Shown here: one piece after another, positions 34,313 to 43,672 of the stretch
How positions within the stretch are numbered: position 1 is the stretch's first letter
How the letters are laid out: every line of letters starts with the position of its first letter
Assembly (NCBI RefSeq): GCF_023100945.1
Contig: NZ_CP064689.1
Coordinates: 8,352,001 to 8,416,000 of the forward strand
Length of the DNA stretch: 64,000 bases
DNA from: Bradyrhizobium sp. 200
GTDB taxonomy: Bacteria; Pseudomonadota; Alphaproteobacteria; Rhizobiales; Xanthobacteraceae
Direction: 5' to 3'
Notes under the pieces: generated by a model
The model's database searches: none
Seen by the model: only the letters and a program-made list of their open reading frames with translations
Told to the model about the DNA's origin: nothing
Position numbers and translations under genes: made by a program

Positions 34313-36097
34313 TCAGAGCGAGAACACGTAGAGCATCGATCCCGGCTGTATCTTCTTCAGCTCGGGCGTCGAATCGATGAACCACTTGTCCCAGGCGCCA
34401 CCGAGGCCAACCAGAATGGCGACGTACTGTTTGCCGTCGACCGTAAAGGTCATCGGCGGTGCGTTGACGCCGCCGCCCGTGTTGAACTCCCAGAGCTTCT
34501 GCAACGACTTGGCATCAAGCGCATGCACTTCGCCGGATGGCTGACCGGTGAAGACGAGGTCGGGAGTTGCAAGCATCCCTCCCAGATTGGGGAACGGGGT
34601 TTCCATTTTGGTGGCGATCTTGCCGGTGGTTACGTCTATCGCAGTGACGCTGCCGGTGATCTTGAACGGCTGGCTCGGGCCGCCGCCGGTCCAGAACTCC
34701 CGCGGCTTCAGTTTGTCCGGCGTCATCACCTCGACCTTGATGCGATTGCAGCTCTCGATCACCGGGATGTACCAGAGCTTCAGTTCCGGATTGTAGGCCG
34801 TCGGCGGCCAGTTCTTGCCGCCCATGTTGCCGGGGCAGATGTCGGTTTCCATGTTGGTGCGGCTTGGCGTCACCGACGCGATGTAGGTCTGCACGGACTT
34901 GTTCGGGTCATACTCGATCGGCTTGCCGCTCTCCGGGTCGAGCCCTTTGGTCCATGTGACTTTCTTCACGAAGGGGAGACCCCAAACGAACTTGCCGGTG
35001 GTGCGATCGATCGCATAGGCGAAGCCGTTGCGGTCGGCTTCGAGCGCGAGCTTCCGCGGACCACTGGGCCCGGGGACATCGACCAGCACGTTTTCCGCCA
35101 CGCTGTCGTAGTCGTACGGGTCGTTTGGCGTGTGCTGATAGTGCCACTTGATCTTGCCGGTCGTGGCGTCAAGGGCCAGCGAGCTGTCGGTGTAAAGGTT
35201 GTCGCCTGGCCGATATTCATTATCCCAGTCCGGCCCGGGATTGCCGATGCCCCAGATGATGGTGTCGGTCGCGGGATCGTAGGTGCCGGTTACCCAGGTC
35301 GAACCGCCGCCGGCGGCAGCCGCGTTGTTGCTGTCTTTCCAGGTCTCGCTGCCGGGCTCGCCCTTGCCCGGGATCGTGTGGGTGCGCCAGACCTCCTTCT
35401 GGGTCGCGAGATCGGTGGCGGCGATCCAGCCACGGATGCCGTACTCCGCGCCCGCCACGCCTGTTATCGCCATGTTCTTGACGATCAGCGGCGCACCGGT
35501 GATCACCTCGCCCTTGTCCGGATCGGCGACCGTACGCTGCCAGGCCACCTGGCCGGTTTCCTTGTTGGTCGCGATCAGCCGGCCATCCAGCGTGTGGGAA
35601 ATGACGAGATCGCCCCACAGCGCGACGCCGCGGTTGTCGACGCCGCAGCACGCCACAGCACCAGCCCAGTCGCGGTCGGTCTTGGGATCCATCTTCCAGA
35701 CCAGCACGCCGCGGCCGCCATGCGCATCGATCTTGTAGACGGAACCCCATCCATCGGTGACGTAGAGAAAGCCGTTCTCGGCAATCGGCGTGCCTTCCAG
35801 CCCGCCATGGCTCCAGATGCCGCCGCCCTCGATGCCGCCGAGGTGCATGGTCCAGGCGACCTTCAGGTTCTTCACGTTGTCGCGGTTGATATCCTTCAGA
35901 GTGGAGAACCGGTGTGCCGCGTAATTCTGATGATGATGAAGCCAGTTGCCCGGCTCCTTGTCGACGTTGAGCAGCCGTTCCTGATTGACCTCCGCGGCGG
36001 AGACAGGCAGTGCGCCCATTACGCTTGCGGCGGCAACTGCTACGGCAAGCCGACAGGCTCGCGTCAACATTCTTGTGTGACCTGAAAATCGCTCCAT
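34313..36097 (-). CDS. PQQ-dependent alcohol dehydrogenase with lanthanide-type DYD motif
   Basis: A 594-residue periplasmic quinoprotein (eight-bladed propeller). The signal peptide is residues 1-34; the ATG is preceded by GGAGGG with eight-base spacing. Vicinal cysteines C150-C151 (AVACCGVDNRG) form the ring over PQQ. The active-site segment NDPYDYDSV places the catalytic aspartate at D329 and a second aspartate at D331. This DYD pattern marks lanthanide-dependent enzymes (XoxF, PedH); calcium enzymes have Ala or Ser at the second place. It oxidises an alcohol and passes electrons to the downstream cytochrome. The substrate class is uncertain; the sequence is closer to ethanol-type enzymes than to XoxF. 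Confidence 0.88.
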   Translation of the reverse strand: MERFSGHTRMLTRACRLAVAVAAASVMGALPVSAAEVNQERLLNVDKEPGNWLHHHQNYAAHRFSTLKDINRDNVKNLKVAWTMHLGGIEGGGIWSHGGLEGTPIAENGFLYVTDGWGSVYKIDAHGGRGVLVWKMDPKTDRDWAGAVACCGVDNRGVALWGDLVISHTLDGRLIATNKETGQVAWQRTVADPDKGEVITGAPLIVKNMAITGVAGAEYGIRGWIAATDLATQKEVWRTHTIPGKGEPGSETWKDSNNAAAAGGGSTWVTGTYDPATDTIIWGIGNPGPDWDNEYRPGDNLYTDSSLALDATTGKIKWHYQHTPNDPYDYDSVAENVLVDVPGPSGPRKLALEADRNGFAYAIDRTTGKFVWGLPFVKKVTWTKGLDPESGKPIEYDPNKSVQTYIASVTPSRTNMETDICPGNMGGKNWPPTAYNPELKLWYIPVIESCNRIKVEVMTPDKLKPREFWTGGGPSQPFKITGSVTAIDVTTGKIATKMETPFPNLGGMLATPDLVFTGQPSGEVHALDAKSLQKLWEFNTGGGVNAPPMTFTVDGKQYVAILVGLGGAWDKWFIDSTPELKKIQPGSMLYVFSL

Positions 36098-36217
36098 GAG
36101 TAGTGCCCTCCTTGTTGGCAAGTTCTTGTGGCAGTTCATGTTGGATTGAACGTCCGGCATATCCGGGCGTTTCGCTGACGGGCCCCATTCAGCGGCTTCA
36201 GAAGTCCGCTGCCACGA

Positions 36218-36733
36218 TCAAGGCATTCGTGAAACCTGCACCTCCGTTTCCTTGGTTCCAGCTTTCTGAAAAACCACGGCGCATGTGAACGTCTCGCCGT
36301 CGACGAGCTTCTGCCGCGTCTGCAGCAGCATCACGTGATATCCGTCCCGCTTGAGTTCGATCGTCTTGTTCTGCGGAACCGGAATGGACTTGACCTCGCG
36401 CATCGCAGGCGCCCCTTCGCCGCGATCGACGGTGTGTTTTTCGGAGAAATTCGCAAACGGGCAACGGACGCGCAGTATCGCGTCGGCTTCGGCCGCATCG
36501 TTCCTGATCGTCATCAGCAGCGGGAGATCGATACCAATCTCGTCGGACGCCGGCACCCAGGCGCTCGTCACCTGCAGCGCGTCGCCCGCCGCAGCGAAGC
36601 CGGGCGTCAACCCAATTCCACCAGCAAGTCCAACGACCAGTCCGAGCGCGAGAGACCGGGATCTGCCGAACAGCGCAGCCCACCCTGCCCGATCAACAGC
36701 ACCATCAAGACTCGATGTCGCTACGGCGGTCAT
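36218..36733 (-). CDS. PCu(A)C-family periplasmic copper chaperone
   Basis: A 171-residue exported protein with a signal peptide ending about residue 48 (GLTPGFAAAG). The copper motif H-X10-M-X21-H-X-M is exact: H100, M111, H133 and M135. PCuAC proteins deliver Cu(I) to the CuA or CuB site of cytochrome oxidase, or protect against copper. The gene lies 120 bases upstream of the PQQ dehydrogenase on the same strand, so it probably begins that operon. A role in supplying an oxidase that ends the electron route is plausible. Confidence 0.88.
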   Translation of the reverse strand: MTAVATSSLDGAVDRAGWAALFGRSRSLALGLVVGLAGGIGLTPGFAAAGDALQVTSAWVPASDEIGIDLPLLMTIRNDAAEADAILRVRCPFANFSEKHTVDRGEGAPAMREVKSIPVPQNKTIELKRDGYHVMLLQTRQKLVDGETFTCAVVFQKAGTKETEVQVSRMP

Positions 36734-36988
36734 CGGCTATCGCCGCGACCATCAGAGATTTACAGGCGTGCGACGCCCAAACGACCATGTCGTCCGACTC
36801 ATCGCCATCCTCCCACGATTTTTCTTCTTGTCTTTAAGTTGCTTCCCAAATTGAGGCGGCGGTAGGGCCGGTGTCTGGAAAATGATTCCACAGGAGACTC
36901 GCCTGGCGTACGCGATGCCAATGCAAATCGATATCCTCACGGAACGCGGCGCTGCATGCGCCGGCGATGACGGTTGAGTGGCGCGCGC

Positions 36989-37246
36989 TTACCGCCTCGC
37001 CGGCATCTTCTTGAACTTCACGCTCTTCCCATCCGCCTGCCGCGTTGCGATGTAGCCCGCTTCCAGACAGGCTTCGCGCTGCGGCATCTTCTCCTGCGGG
37101 CTGCGCAATGTCTCCCACCAGGATGCGCGCTGCGCGGCGCGCGGCAGGGCTGCGTCAATGATCTCCTCGATCTGTTCGAAGCTCAGCACGAATTCGGGGC
37201 GCTTCTGCGCCCTTAGATAGTCCCGCAGCGGGTCGTAAACGTTCAC
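36989..37246 (-). CDS. Small DUF7662-type protein
   Basis: About 85 residues from a GTG start with GAGGA six bases upstream: V/M-NVYDPLRDYLRAQ, then FVLSFEQIEEIIDAALP, ASWWET and a final KSVKFKKM. This order (YDPL-x-x-YL, a F-x-x-IE-x-II strand-helix, WW) matches the DUF7662 family as I remember it. The function is unknown. It lies between the copper-chaperone cassette and the divergent diguanylate cyclase gene. Confidence 0.6.
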   Translation of the reverse strand: MNVYDPLRDYLRAQKRPEFVLSFEQIEEIIDAALPRAAQRASWWETLRSPQEKMPQREACLEAGYIATRQADGKSVKFKKMPARR

Positions 37247-37375
37247 GCGTGTCCTCAATGCTGATTTGCAAAAAACCGATGGCGCCGGCAACCAGGCGTT
37301 AACTCTTTATCATATCGCCGTCGCCGCTTAAGGCCGCAACAATTTATCCGGCGCATACCGGAAGGCCTGGAGCGG

Positions 37376-38920
37376 ATGATGCTATTCGGGCGGCAAAGCG
37401 ACTCGGTCGGCAAAGACTCGGCCGGAAAGGGTTGGTTCGGGAAGTACTCCGGCCGCCGGCCCTGGCGATTGTCCGCGAAGCTGTTGATCGCGTCGTCGAT
37501 TGCGACCGTGATCGGCTTCTCCACCATTTGCGCCAGCGTCATGCTCGACATGCGCCGCGGCGAGGAAGAGCTTGCGCGCCAGACTCTGGAAAATCTCGCT
37601 GCGGGCATCGATGCCGACATCAGCCGCAATATCGAACTCTATGACCTCTCGCTACGCAACGTCGCCAGCAATCTGGTGATGACGGAGATCAAGGGCGTCA
37701 GCAGGGAGATCCAGCACCTGATCCTGTTCGATCATGCCGCCACCGCCAGGCATTTCGGCGCAATCCAGGTGTTCGACGCACAGGGCAGGCTGACACACGA
37801 TGCGGCAAGCCTCGATCCGGCGCCGGAGGATCGCAGCGACGAGGAGTATTTCCAGATCCATCGCGCCAATCCCGATACAGGCCTCTACATGAGCCGTCCG
37901 ATGCTGCGCCGCGGCGCCTATTCGATCGTGCTCAGCCGGCGCATCAGCGATACCGACGGTGGTTTTCTCGGCGTCGTGGTGGGCTCGATCCGTTTCACCT
38001 ATTTCCATGACCTGTTCGGCCGGCTCACCCTCAACCCCGGCGATACGATCACGGTGCTGCGCCGCGACCGAACGATCATCATGCGGACGCCGTTCGACCT
38101 GGATGTCATCGGCAAGAACCTGGCGGAGCGGCCAGGCTGGCGCCCGGACAATCTGAAGCAGGGTGCGGCCTATGCCGGCGTCGGACCGGTCGATCCGACA
38201 CCGCGGCTTTACGTTCGAAGCGGCAGCACGAACTTGTTCTTTGTCGTGGTCGGAAAGCCGCTGGCGAGCATCCTGAACCTTTGGCACCTGCAAGTGATGC
38301 GTATCGGGGCGGTTATGCTGGTGCTGATCCTGTTCGTGGTCGGCACCACGCTGTTCCTCGCGCGCGAGATCGGCCGCCGCGCGCAGGCGGAAGAGAAGCT
38401 CGAGGAACTCGCGACGACAGACGCGCTGACGGGGCTGAAGAACCGGCGCAAATTCGATATCGAGATCGATCAGGAGTGGCGGCGGGCGGCGCGCAACAAG
38501 ACTCCCGTCGCGGTGCTGATGATCGATGCCGACCATTTCAAGGCCTACAACGACACCTACGGGCATCAAGCCGGCGACCAGGTGCTGGTCGGCATTGCAA
38601 TCTGCATTTCGGACGCGGTGCGGCGGGCTGGCGACTGCCCGGCGCGCTACGGCGGCGAGGAATTCGCGGTGCTGCTGCCGGGCCTGTCGGCGGTGGAAGC
38701 GTTCACGGTCGCCGAAACCATCCGCCTGAAGGTCGAGCAGTGGGCGGAAGATCCCAATGTCACGACGGTCAGCGTCGGCGTGGCGAGCATGACGCCCACG
38801 GCAGCAATCGACTGGTCATATCTCATCGAAGCGGCCGACAGGGCGCTCTACGCCGCCAAGGCCAACGGCCGTAACCGGTCCGTGCTCGCCACAATCCCGC
38901 AGCTCGCGCTGGTGGCCTGA
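37376..38920 (+). CDS. Membrane diguanylate cyclase with Cache-like sensor
   Basis: A 514-residue protein making c-di-GMP. A TM helix (about 33-55) is followed by a periplasmic sensor of dCACHE type (about 60-300, with LYMSRPMLRRGAYSIVLSRRI and GFLGVVVGSIRFTYFHDLF), a second TM (about 308-330) and the GGDEF domain. The catalytic GGEEF is residues 426-430. The product-inhibition I-site R417-x-x-D420 lies five residues before it, so feedback control is expected. An ATG one codon later has a better-spaced GGAG. The gene stands alone, followed by a palindromic repeat. Confidence 0.92.
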   Translation: MMLFGRQSDSVGKDSAGKGWFGKYSGRRPWRLSAKLLIASSIATVIGFSTICASVMLDMRRGEEELARQTLENLAAGIDADISRNIELYDLSLRNVASNLVMTEIKGVSREIQHLILFDHAATARHFGAIQVFDAQGRLTHDAASLDPAPEDRSDEEYFQIHRANPDTGLYMSRPMLRRGAYSIVLSRRISDTDGGFLGVVVGSIRFTYFHDLFGRLTLNPGDTITVLRRDRTIIMRTPFDLDVIGKNLAERPGWRPDNLKQGAAYAGVGPVDPTPRLYVRSGSTNLFFVVVGKPLASILNLWHLQVMRIGAVMLVLILFVVGTTLFLAREIGRRAQAEEKLEELATTDALTGLKNRRKFDIEIDQEWRRAARNKTPVAVLMIDADHFKAYNDTYGHQAGDQVLVGIAICISDAVRRAGDCPARYGGEEFAVLLPGLSAVEAFTVAETIRLKVEQWAEDPNVTTVSVGVASMTPTAAIDWSYLIEAADRALYAAKANGRNRSVLATIPQLALVA

Positions 38921-38928
38921 GGCAGTCT

Positions 38929-39100
38929 CGTCATGCCCGCCACCCGGTCCGGCCTCCGGCCGGCCGGATGACAGGCTCCGGCGGGCATCCAGTACGCCGC
39001 GCCGCATCGTATGAATCATGAATGCCGCGGAGTACTGGATCATCCGCCGGAGCCTGTCATCGGGCGCGCATTCGCGCGACCCGTTGGCGGATGATGACAG
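38929..39100. repeat. Compound palindromic repeat between cyclase gene and galU
   Basis: The block holds GATGACAGGCTCCGGCGGGC and, inverted, CATCCGCCGGAGCCTGTCAT, plus AGTACGCCGCG and its inverse GCGGAGTACT. It separates convergent genes and has the strings ATCCAGTA/TACTGGAT also seen at 13317-13418. Confidence 0.8.
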
Positions 39101-39132
39101 CGGAGAACACTGACCGAGCGCGTCTTCTCTTC

Positions 39133-40014
39133 TCACTTCTCCAGATACTTCTTCATCTCCTCGCGCAGGCCGTCGCGCAAATCGGCGCGCGCCATGCCGT
39201 AGGCGATGTTGGCGCGCAGGAAGCCGGGCTTCGAGCCGCAATCGTGCCGCTCACCCTCGAACTCCACGCCATAGAAGCTTTGCGTCCTGGCGAGGGTTTT
39301 CATCGCATCGGTGAGCTGGATCTCGTTGCCCGCGCCGCGCTCCTGCGTCTCCAGGATCTTGAAGATTTCCGGCTGCAGGATGTAGCGCCCGGTGATCGAC
39401 AGGTTTGACGGCGCCGTGCCCTTCGGCGGCTTCTCCACCATGCCGTCGACCTCGAACATGTTTTTCGCCAGCCGCTTGCCGACGCCGCAGATGCCGTATT
39501 GGTGCGTGAGATCGTCGGGCACGGCTTCCACCGCGAGCAGATTGGATTTGCCGCCGAGCTTGGCCGCGGCCTCGATCATCTGCTTCAGGCAGCCGGGGCT
39601 GTTCAGCACCAGCTCGTCCGGCAGCACCACCGCGAACGGCTCGTCGCCGACGATGTCGCGCGCGCACCAGACCGCGTGGCCGAGGCCGAGCGGCGCCTGC
39701 TGGCGGGTGAAGCTGGTGGCGCCGGCTTCGGGCTGATCGCGCGCCAAAATGTCCTGCTCGGCCTTCTTGTTGCCGCGCGCGGCGAGCGTGGTGTCGAGTT
39801 CGAACATGCGGTCGAAATGATCCTCGATCACGCCCTTGTTGCGTCCGGTGACGAAGACGAAATGCTCGATGCCGGCCTCCTTGGCCTCGTCGACCACGTA
39901 CTGAATCAGCGGCTTGTCGACGATGGTCAGCATTTCCTTCGGCATCGCCTTGGTGGCGGGCAGGACGCGGGTGCCGAGACCGGCGACCGGGAAGACGGCT
40001 TTACGGATTTTCAT
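39133..40014 (-). CDS. galU: UTP-glucose-1-phosphate uridylyltransferase
   Basis: A 293-residue cytoplasmic nucleotidyltransferase forming UDP-glucose for exopolysaccharide, LPS and other glycans. The N-terminal nucleotide loop reads AVFPVAGLGTRVLPATKAMPKEML. Then follow QAPLGLGHAVWCARD, VVLPDELVL (metal-binding Asp region) and GRYILQPEIF. The length is typical. The ATG at MKIRKAVF is the family start; upstream in-frame sequence is not conserved. The gene is convergent with the diguanylate cyclase gene. Confidence 0.95.
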   Translation of the reverse strand: MKIRKAVFPVAGLGTRVLPATKAMPKEMLTIVDKPLIQYVVDEAKEAGIEHFVFVTGRNKGVIEDHFDRMFELDTTLAARGNKKAEQDILARDQPEAGATSFTRQQAPLGLGHAVWCARDIVGDEPFAVVLPDELVLNSPGCLKQMIEAAAKLGGKSNLLAVEAVPDDLTHQYGICGVGKRLAKNMFEVDGMVEKPPKGTAPSNLSITGRYILQPEIFKILETQERGAGNEIQLTDAMKTLARTQSFYGVEFEGERHDCGSKPGFLRANIAYGMARADLRDGLREEMKKYLEK

Positions 40015-40243
40015 GGGATGTCGAGGGCCTTGGAAATGAGGAATCTTGGGAACAGGGAAAGTGCTTTGATTGCACGTTGGTAGCCGGTTTGCATCCCCCA
40101 ACAAAGGCGGATGTATGGTGCCAATTGTCTCGCCTCTTCTTGCGCTGGCCGGGGGCGACGACGAAATTCCGCCTCTGTTAAGCTGTTGGAAACCGTGGCA
40201 AGGCCTTCTGAACCGGGGTGAGAAGCAACGGACGGGACACTGA

Positions 40244-41638
40244 ATGGGTTTGCCTGAACGAGCGATGGCCAATCGGGCCGGTGCGATCATAATCGCGGCG
40301 GCGCTGGTGTGTTCCAGCCAGGCCGTTTTTATGAGCCGATCCCACGCTCAATCTTCCGGGATTTCGAACTTTTTGGACAACATCTTCCAAGGTCCAAAAT
40401 CCGCATCCACGCCGCAGGCCGCGCCGGGCCCGGACGGCGGCCCGCCGCCCTGGAGCGGCGAGGACGGCGCCTCCGGCCATCCGCTGATGACGGCTTCCGC
40501 GATCCGGGAGGCTGCGACGAACTTTCAAAACTGCGTCGCCTCGATGTGGCCTGATGCCGCACGGCGCAATATCACCCAGCAGAATTTCGAGCGCTTCACC
40601 GCAGGCCTTGCGCCTGATCTGCGCATCATGGACCTGATGGATTCGCAGCCCGAATTCACCAAGGCGATCTGGGACTATCTCGACATCCTCGTGAACGACA
40701 ACCGCCTCGCCAAGGGGCGCGAGATCCTCGCGAAATACAAGCCGCAGTTCGACGCGGTGGAGAAAGCTTACGGCGTCGACCGCTACATCGTCGCCTCGAT
40801 CTGGGGCATCGAGTCGAACTACTCGACGCAGATGGGCGACCGCAACGTGGTGCAGTCGACGGCGACGCTGGCCTGCGTCGGCCGCCGGCAGGCCTATTTC
40901 AAGGACGAATTCCTCACCGCATTGGAAATCCTCAACCGCGGCGATTTGCGTCCCGAACAGTTGCGCGGCTCCTGGGCCGGCGCGTTCGGGCCGACGCAGT
41001 TCATGCCGACCGCCTTCAAGCGCTACGCCGTCGACGGCGACGGCGACGGCCGCCGCGACGTCGTCGACAATGCCGCCGACCTGATCGCCTCCACCGCCAA
41101 CAACCTCAAGAAGGACGGTTGGCAGACCGGCCGGACCTGGGGCTACGAGGTGGTGCTGCCGGAGGGCTTTAACTTCATGCTGGCGGACAAGTCCAAGGCG
41201 ATGACGATCGCGCAGTGGCAGAGCCAGGGACTGAAGCGGGCCGACGGCAAGCCGTTCCCTGACACCACCGAGAAGGCCTACCTGCTCGCGCCCGCCGGCA
41301 TGCAGGGGCCCGGCTTCCTGATGCTGCAGAACTTCCGGGTGATCATGAAGTACAACCCGGCGGAGGCCTATGCGCTGGCGATCGGTCATTTTGCCGACCG
41401 CCTGCGCGGCGGACCCGCCTTCGTGCAGCCCTGGCCGCGGCAGGAACGGGTGCTGTCGCGCACCGAACGGCTGGAACTGCAGCAGCTCCTCGCCCAGCGC
41501 GGCTTCTACCGCGGCACGCCGGACGGCCAGTTCGGCGGCCAGACCCGGGAGGCGCTCCGCAGCTTCCAGGCCTCGATCGGGGCGCCGGCGGACGGATTTG
41601 CCTCTTCCGACGTGCTGGAGCGGTTGCGGGGGCGTTAA
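40244..41638 (+). CDS. Lytic murein transglycosylase, MltB (GH103) type with peptidoglycan-binding domain
   Basis: A 464-residue periplasmic enzyme that cuts glycan strands to 1,6-anhydro ends. A signal peptide (about 1-36) is followed by a Pro/Gly-rich linker and the GH103 domain (about 85-390). The catalytic glutamate is E190 in WGIESNYS. Further motifs are GSWAGAFGPTQFMPTAF and DGDGRRDVVDNAADLIASTANNL. A C-terminal peptidoglycan-binding domain (about 400-464, LQQLLAQRGFYRGTPDGQFG) is present. It is followed by a DUF459 gene on the same strand. Confidence 0.93.
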   Translation: MGLPERAMANRAGAIIIAAALVCSSQAVFMSRSHAQSSGISNFLDNIFQGPKSASTPQAAPGPDGGPPPWSGEDGASGHPLMTASAIREAATNFQNCVASMWPDAARRNITQQNFERFTAGLAPDLRIMDLMDSQPEFTKAIWDYLDILVNDNRLAKGREILAKYKPQFDAVEKAYGVDRYIVASIWGIESNYSTQMGDRNVVQSTATLACVGRRQAYFKDEFLTALEILNRGDLRPEQLRGSWAGAFGPTQFMPTAFKRYAVDGDGDGRRDVVDNAADLIASTANNLKKDGWQTGRTWGYEVVLPEGFNFMLADKSKAMTIAQWQSQGLKRADGKPFPDTTEKAYLLAPAGMQGPGFLMLQNFRVIMKYNPAEAYALAIGHFADRLRGGPAFVQPWPRQERVLSRTERLELQQLLAQRGFYRGTPDGQFGGQTREALRSFQASIGAPADGFASSDVLERLRGR

Positions 41639-41853
41639 AGCCCGTTGGTTTTGACGCGTTTCTTCACGCGAAAGGGGCATTACTTCGTTCGAAAACGCTA
41701 TGAAATTCCCCGAAAGTAACCCGGAAAACCACGATTCGGCAGAAGCCTTGACGGTCGGGCTGGAACCCCGGCTTATGAGGAAAATCTGCCCGCTTGCGGC
41801 CCGATTCCACTGCTATATTTGACACCTCACGAACCCATTGCGACCCGAGCCGG

Positions 41854-43578
41854 ATGCGAAAGCCAAAATCCTTCTTGCGCGTATTCACCGACACCGGCCC
41901 GCTGGCCGTGCTGGCGGTTGTCATCGCGCTTCTGGTCGGAATCGTGGGACCGGCTTCCGCGCAGTTTTTCAATTTCGGCGGCTTTGGCGGCCCGCCGCAA
42001 CGGCAAGCGCCGCAGCGTGGCGGCGGCTGGTTCGGCGGCGATTTCTTTGCGCCATTCCAGCAGCAGCAGCCGCAGGCACCGCGCCAGGATTTCTCCCGTG
42101 CGCCCGGGCCCGCCAAGCGCGACACCGTGCCGGAACGTAACGTGCTGGTGCTGGGCGACGCCATGGCCGACTGGCTCGGCTATGGCTTGGAAGACGCCTA
42201 TTCCGAGCAGCCCGACATGGGCGTGATCCGCAAGCACAAGACCGTCTCCGGCCTGATCAAGTATCAGCCGCGCGGCGAGCCCGCCGATTGGGCCGCAGCC
42301 GCAAAGGCCATCCTCGCCACCGAAAAGCCTGACGCCATCGTCGTCATGCTCGGCCTCCACGACCGCGTGGCCATCCGCGAGGCCGTCACCGAGAAGAAGA
42401 CCGACAAGAAGGAAGAGAAAAAGGACGCGCGCGGCAAGACCGACGCCAAGCCTGCGGACGCCAAGCCGAAGCCGGAAGGCTCGGCTGACGCGGCAAAACG
42501 CGACGAGAAGCCGGTCGACGCAGAATTGTCGCCTGAGGACGCGGCCGACAGCGATACGCCGCAAATTACCCTCGAAAAGAGCGCGCGCTCCGGCGGCGGG
42601 CTCTACGAGTTTCGCGACGAGCGCTGGGTCGAAATCTACGCCAAGAAGATCGAAGAGCTGATTGGCGTGCTGAAATCCAAGGGCGTGCCGGTGCTGTGGG
42701 TCGGGCTGCCGGCGATCCGCGGCCCAAAGGGAACGTCCGACATGCTGTTCCTCGATGCACTGTATCGCGACGGCGCAGGTAAGGCCGGCATCACCTATGT
42801 CGATATCTGGGACGGTTTTGTCGATGAAGCCGGCCGCTTCCTGCAAAAAGGTCCCGACTTCGAAGGCCAGATCCGCCAGTTGCGCACGGCCGACGGCGTC
42901 TTCTTCACCAAGCCCGGCGCGCGCAAGCTTGCGCATTATGTCGAGCGCGAGGTGACGCGCCTGCTTGCTGCCCGTTCCGGGCCGATCGCGGTGCCGATCG
43001 AGCCGGTGACTCCCGATGCAAACGTCGTGCCCGGCCAGCCGGCGCCGCGTCCCCTCGCCGGACCGGTTATGCCGCTGGTGGCCTCTTCCGTCGGCACCGA
43101 TCAGTTGCTCGGCGGTCCCGGCTCGCGTCCTGCAGCGGTCGATGCGCTCGCCGCGCGCACGCTGGTGAAGGGTGAGGCGCTGGCGCCGCCGGCCGGCCGC
43201 GCCGACGATTACGCCTGGCCTCGCCGGGAAATCGGCCGCGAGCAGGCCAAGGGCGATACGCCGGTTGCCGCCGCCTCGCCGGGCGGCGGACCGGTTGCGG
43301 CAGCGCCCGGACAGCGGCAGCTTTTGCTTCCGCCGCCGCAGCAAACGTTACAACAACAGAAGAAGCCGCAGCAGCCGATGCAAATCCGACCCGCGCAAAA
43401 TAACGGGCCGTCGCTGCGCGATTTCTTCGGCGGGTTCGGCGCGGCGCCGCGTCAGCCCGCACCACCACCCGCGGCCGGACCGCGTGCGCCACCGGCGGCA
43501 ACCCCGGGCGTGCCGCGCCCGCCGGGTAGCGTCGGACGATCGGCCGAGGTCCCACCCGGCAATCTCACGCGATTCTGA
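41854..43578 (+). CDS. DUF459 SGNH-like exported protein, apparently lacking catalytic residues
   Basis: A 574-residue protein with a signal anchor (about 12-35), a Gln/Pro-rich stretch, an SGNH-hydrolase-like domain (about 95-380) and a long low-complexity Pro/Gln/Ala tail. Block I reads VLGDAMADWL, so the usual GDS nucleophile position is A103. The expected D-x-x-H of block V reads D347-G-V-F350. If these alignments are right, both the Ser and His are gone. A Lys/Asp/Glu-rich insert (about 190-240) interrupts the domain. The protein follows the MltB-like gene and may act on or bind the cell envelope without hydrolysis. Confidence 0.75.
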   Translation: MRKPKSFLRVFTDTGPLAVLAVVIALLVGIVGPASAQFFNFGGFGGPPQRQAPQRGGGWFGGDFFAPFQQQQPQAPRQDFSRAPGPAKRDTVPERNVLVLGDAMADWLGYGLEDAYSEQPDMGVIRKHKTVSGLIKYQPRGEPADWAAAAKAILATEKPDAIVVMLGLHDRVAIREAVTEKKTDKKEEKKDARGKTDAKPADAKPKPEGSADAAKRDEKPVDAELSPEDAADSDTPQITLEKSARSGGGLYEFRDERWVEIYAKKIEELIGVLKSKGVPVLWVGLPAIRGPKGTSDMLFLDALYRDGAGKAGITYVDIWDGFVDEAGRFLQKGPDFEGQIRQLRTADGVFFTKPGARKLAHYVEREVTRLLAARSGPIAVPIEPVTPDANVVPGQPAPRPLAGPVMPLVASSVGTDQLLGGPGSRPAAVDALAARTLVKGEALAPPAGRADDYAWPRREIGREQAKGDTPVAAASPGGGPVAAAPGQRQLLLPPPQQTLQQQKKPQQPMQIRPAQNNGPSLRDFFGGFGAAPRQPAPPPAAGPRAPPAATPGVPRPPGSVGRSAEVPPGNLTRF

Positions 43579-43672
43579 ACTTCATGGTGAGGCGCGCGTC
43601 GTTGCGCGTCGCCGGGCCCGGACGATGCCGCCCGCCTCGGCGGTATCCGCGTTACGCAGGGATGAGACTGAC

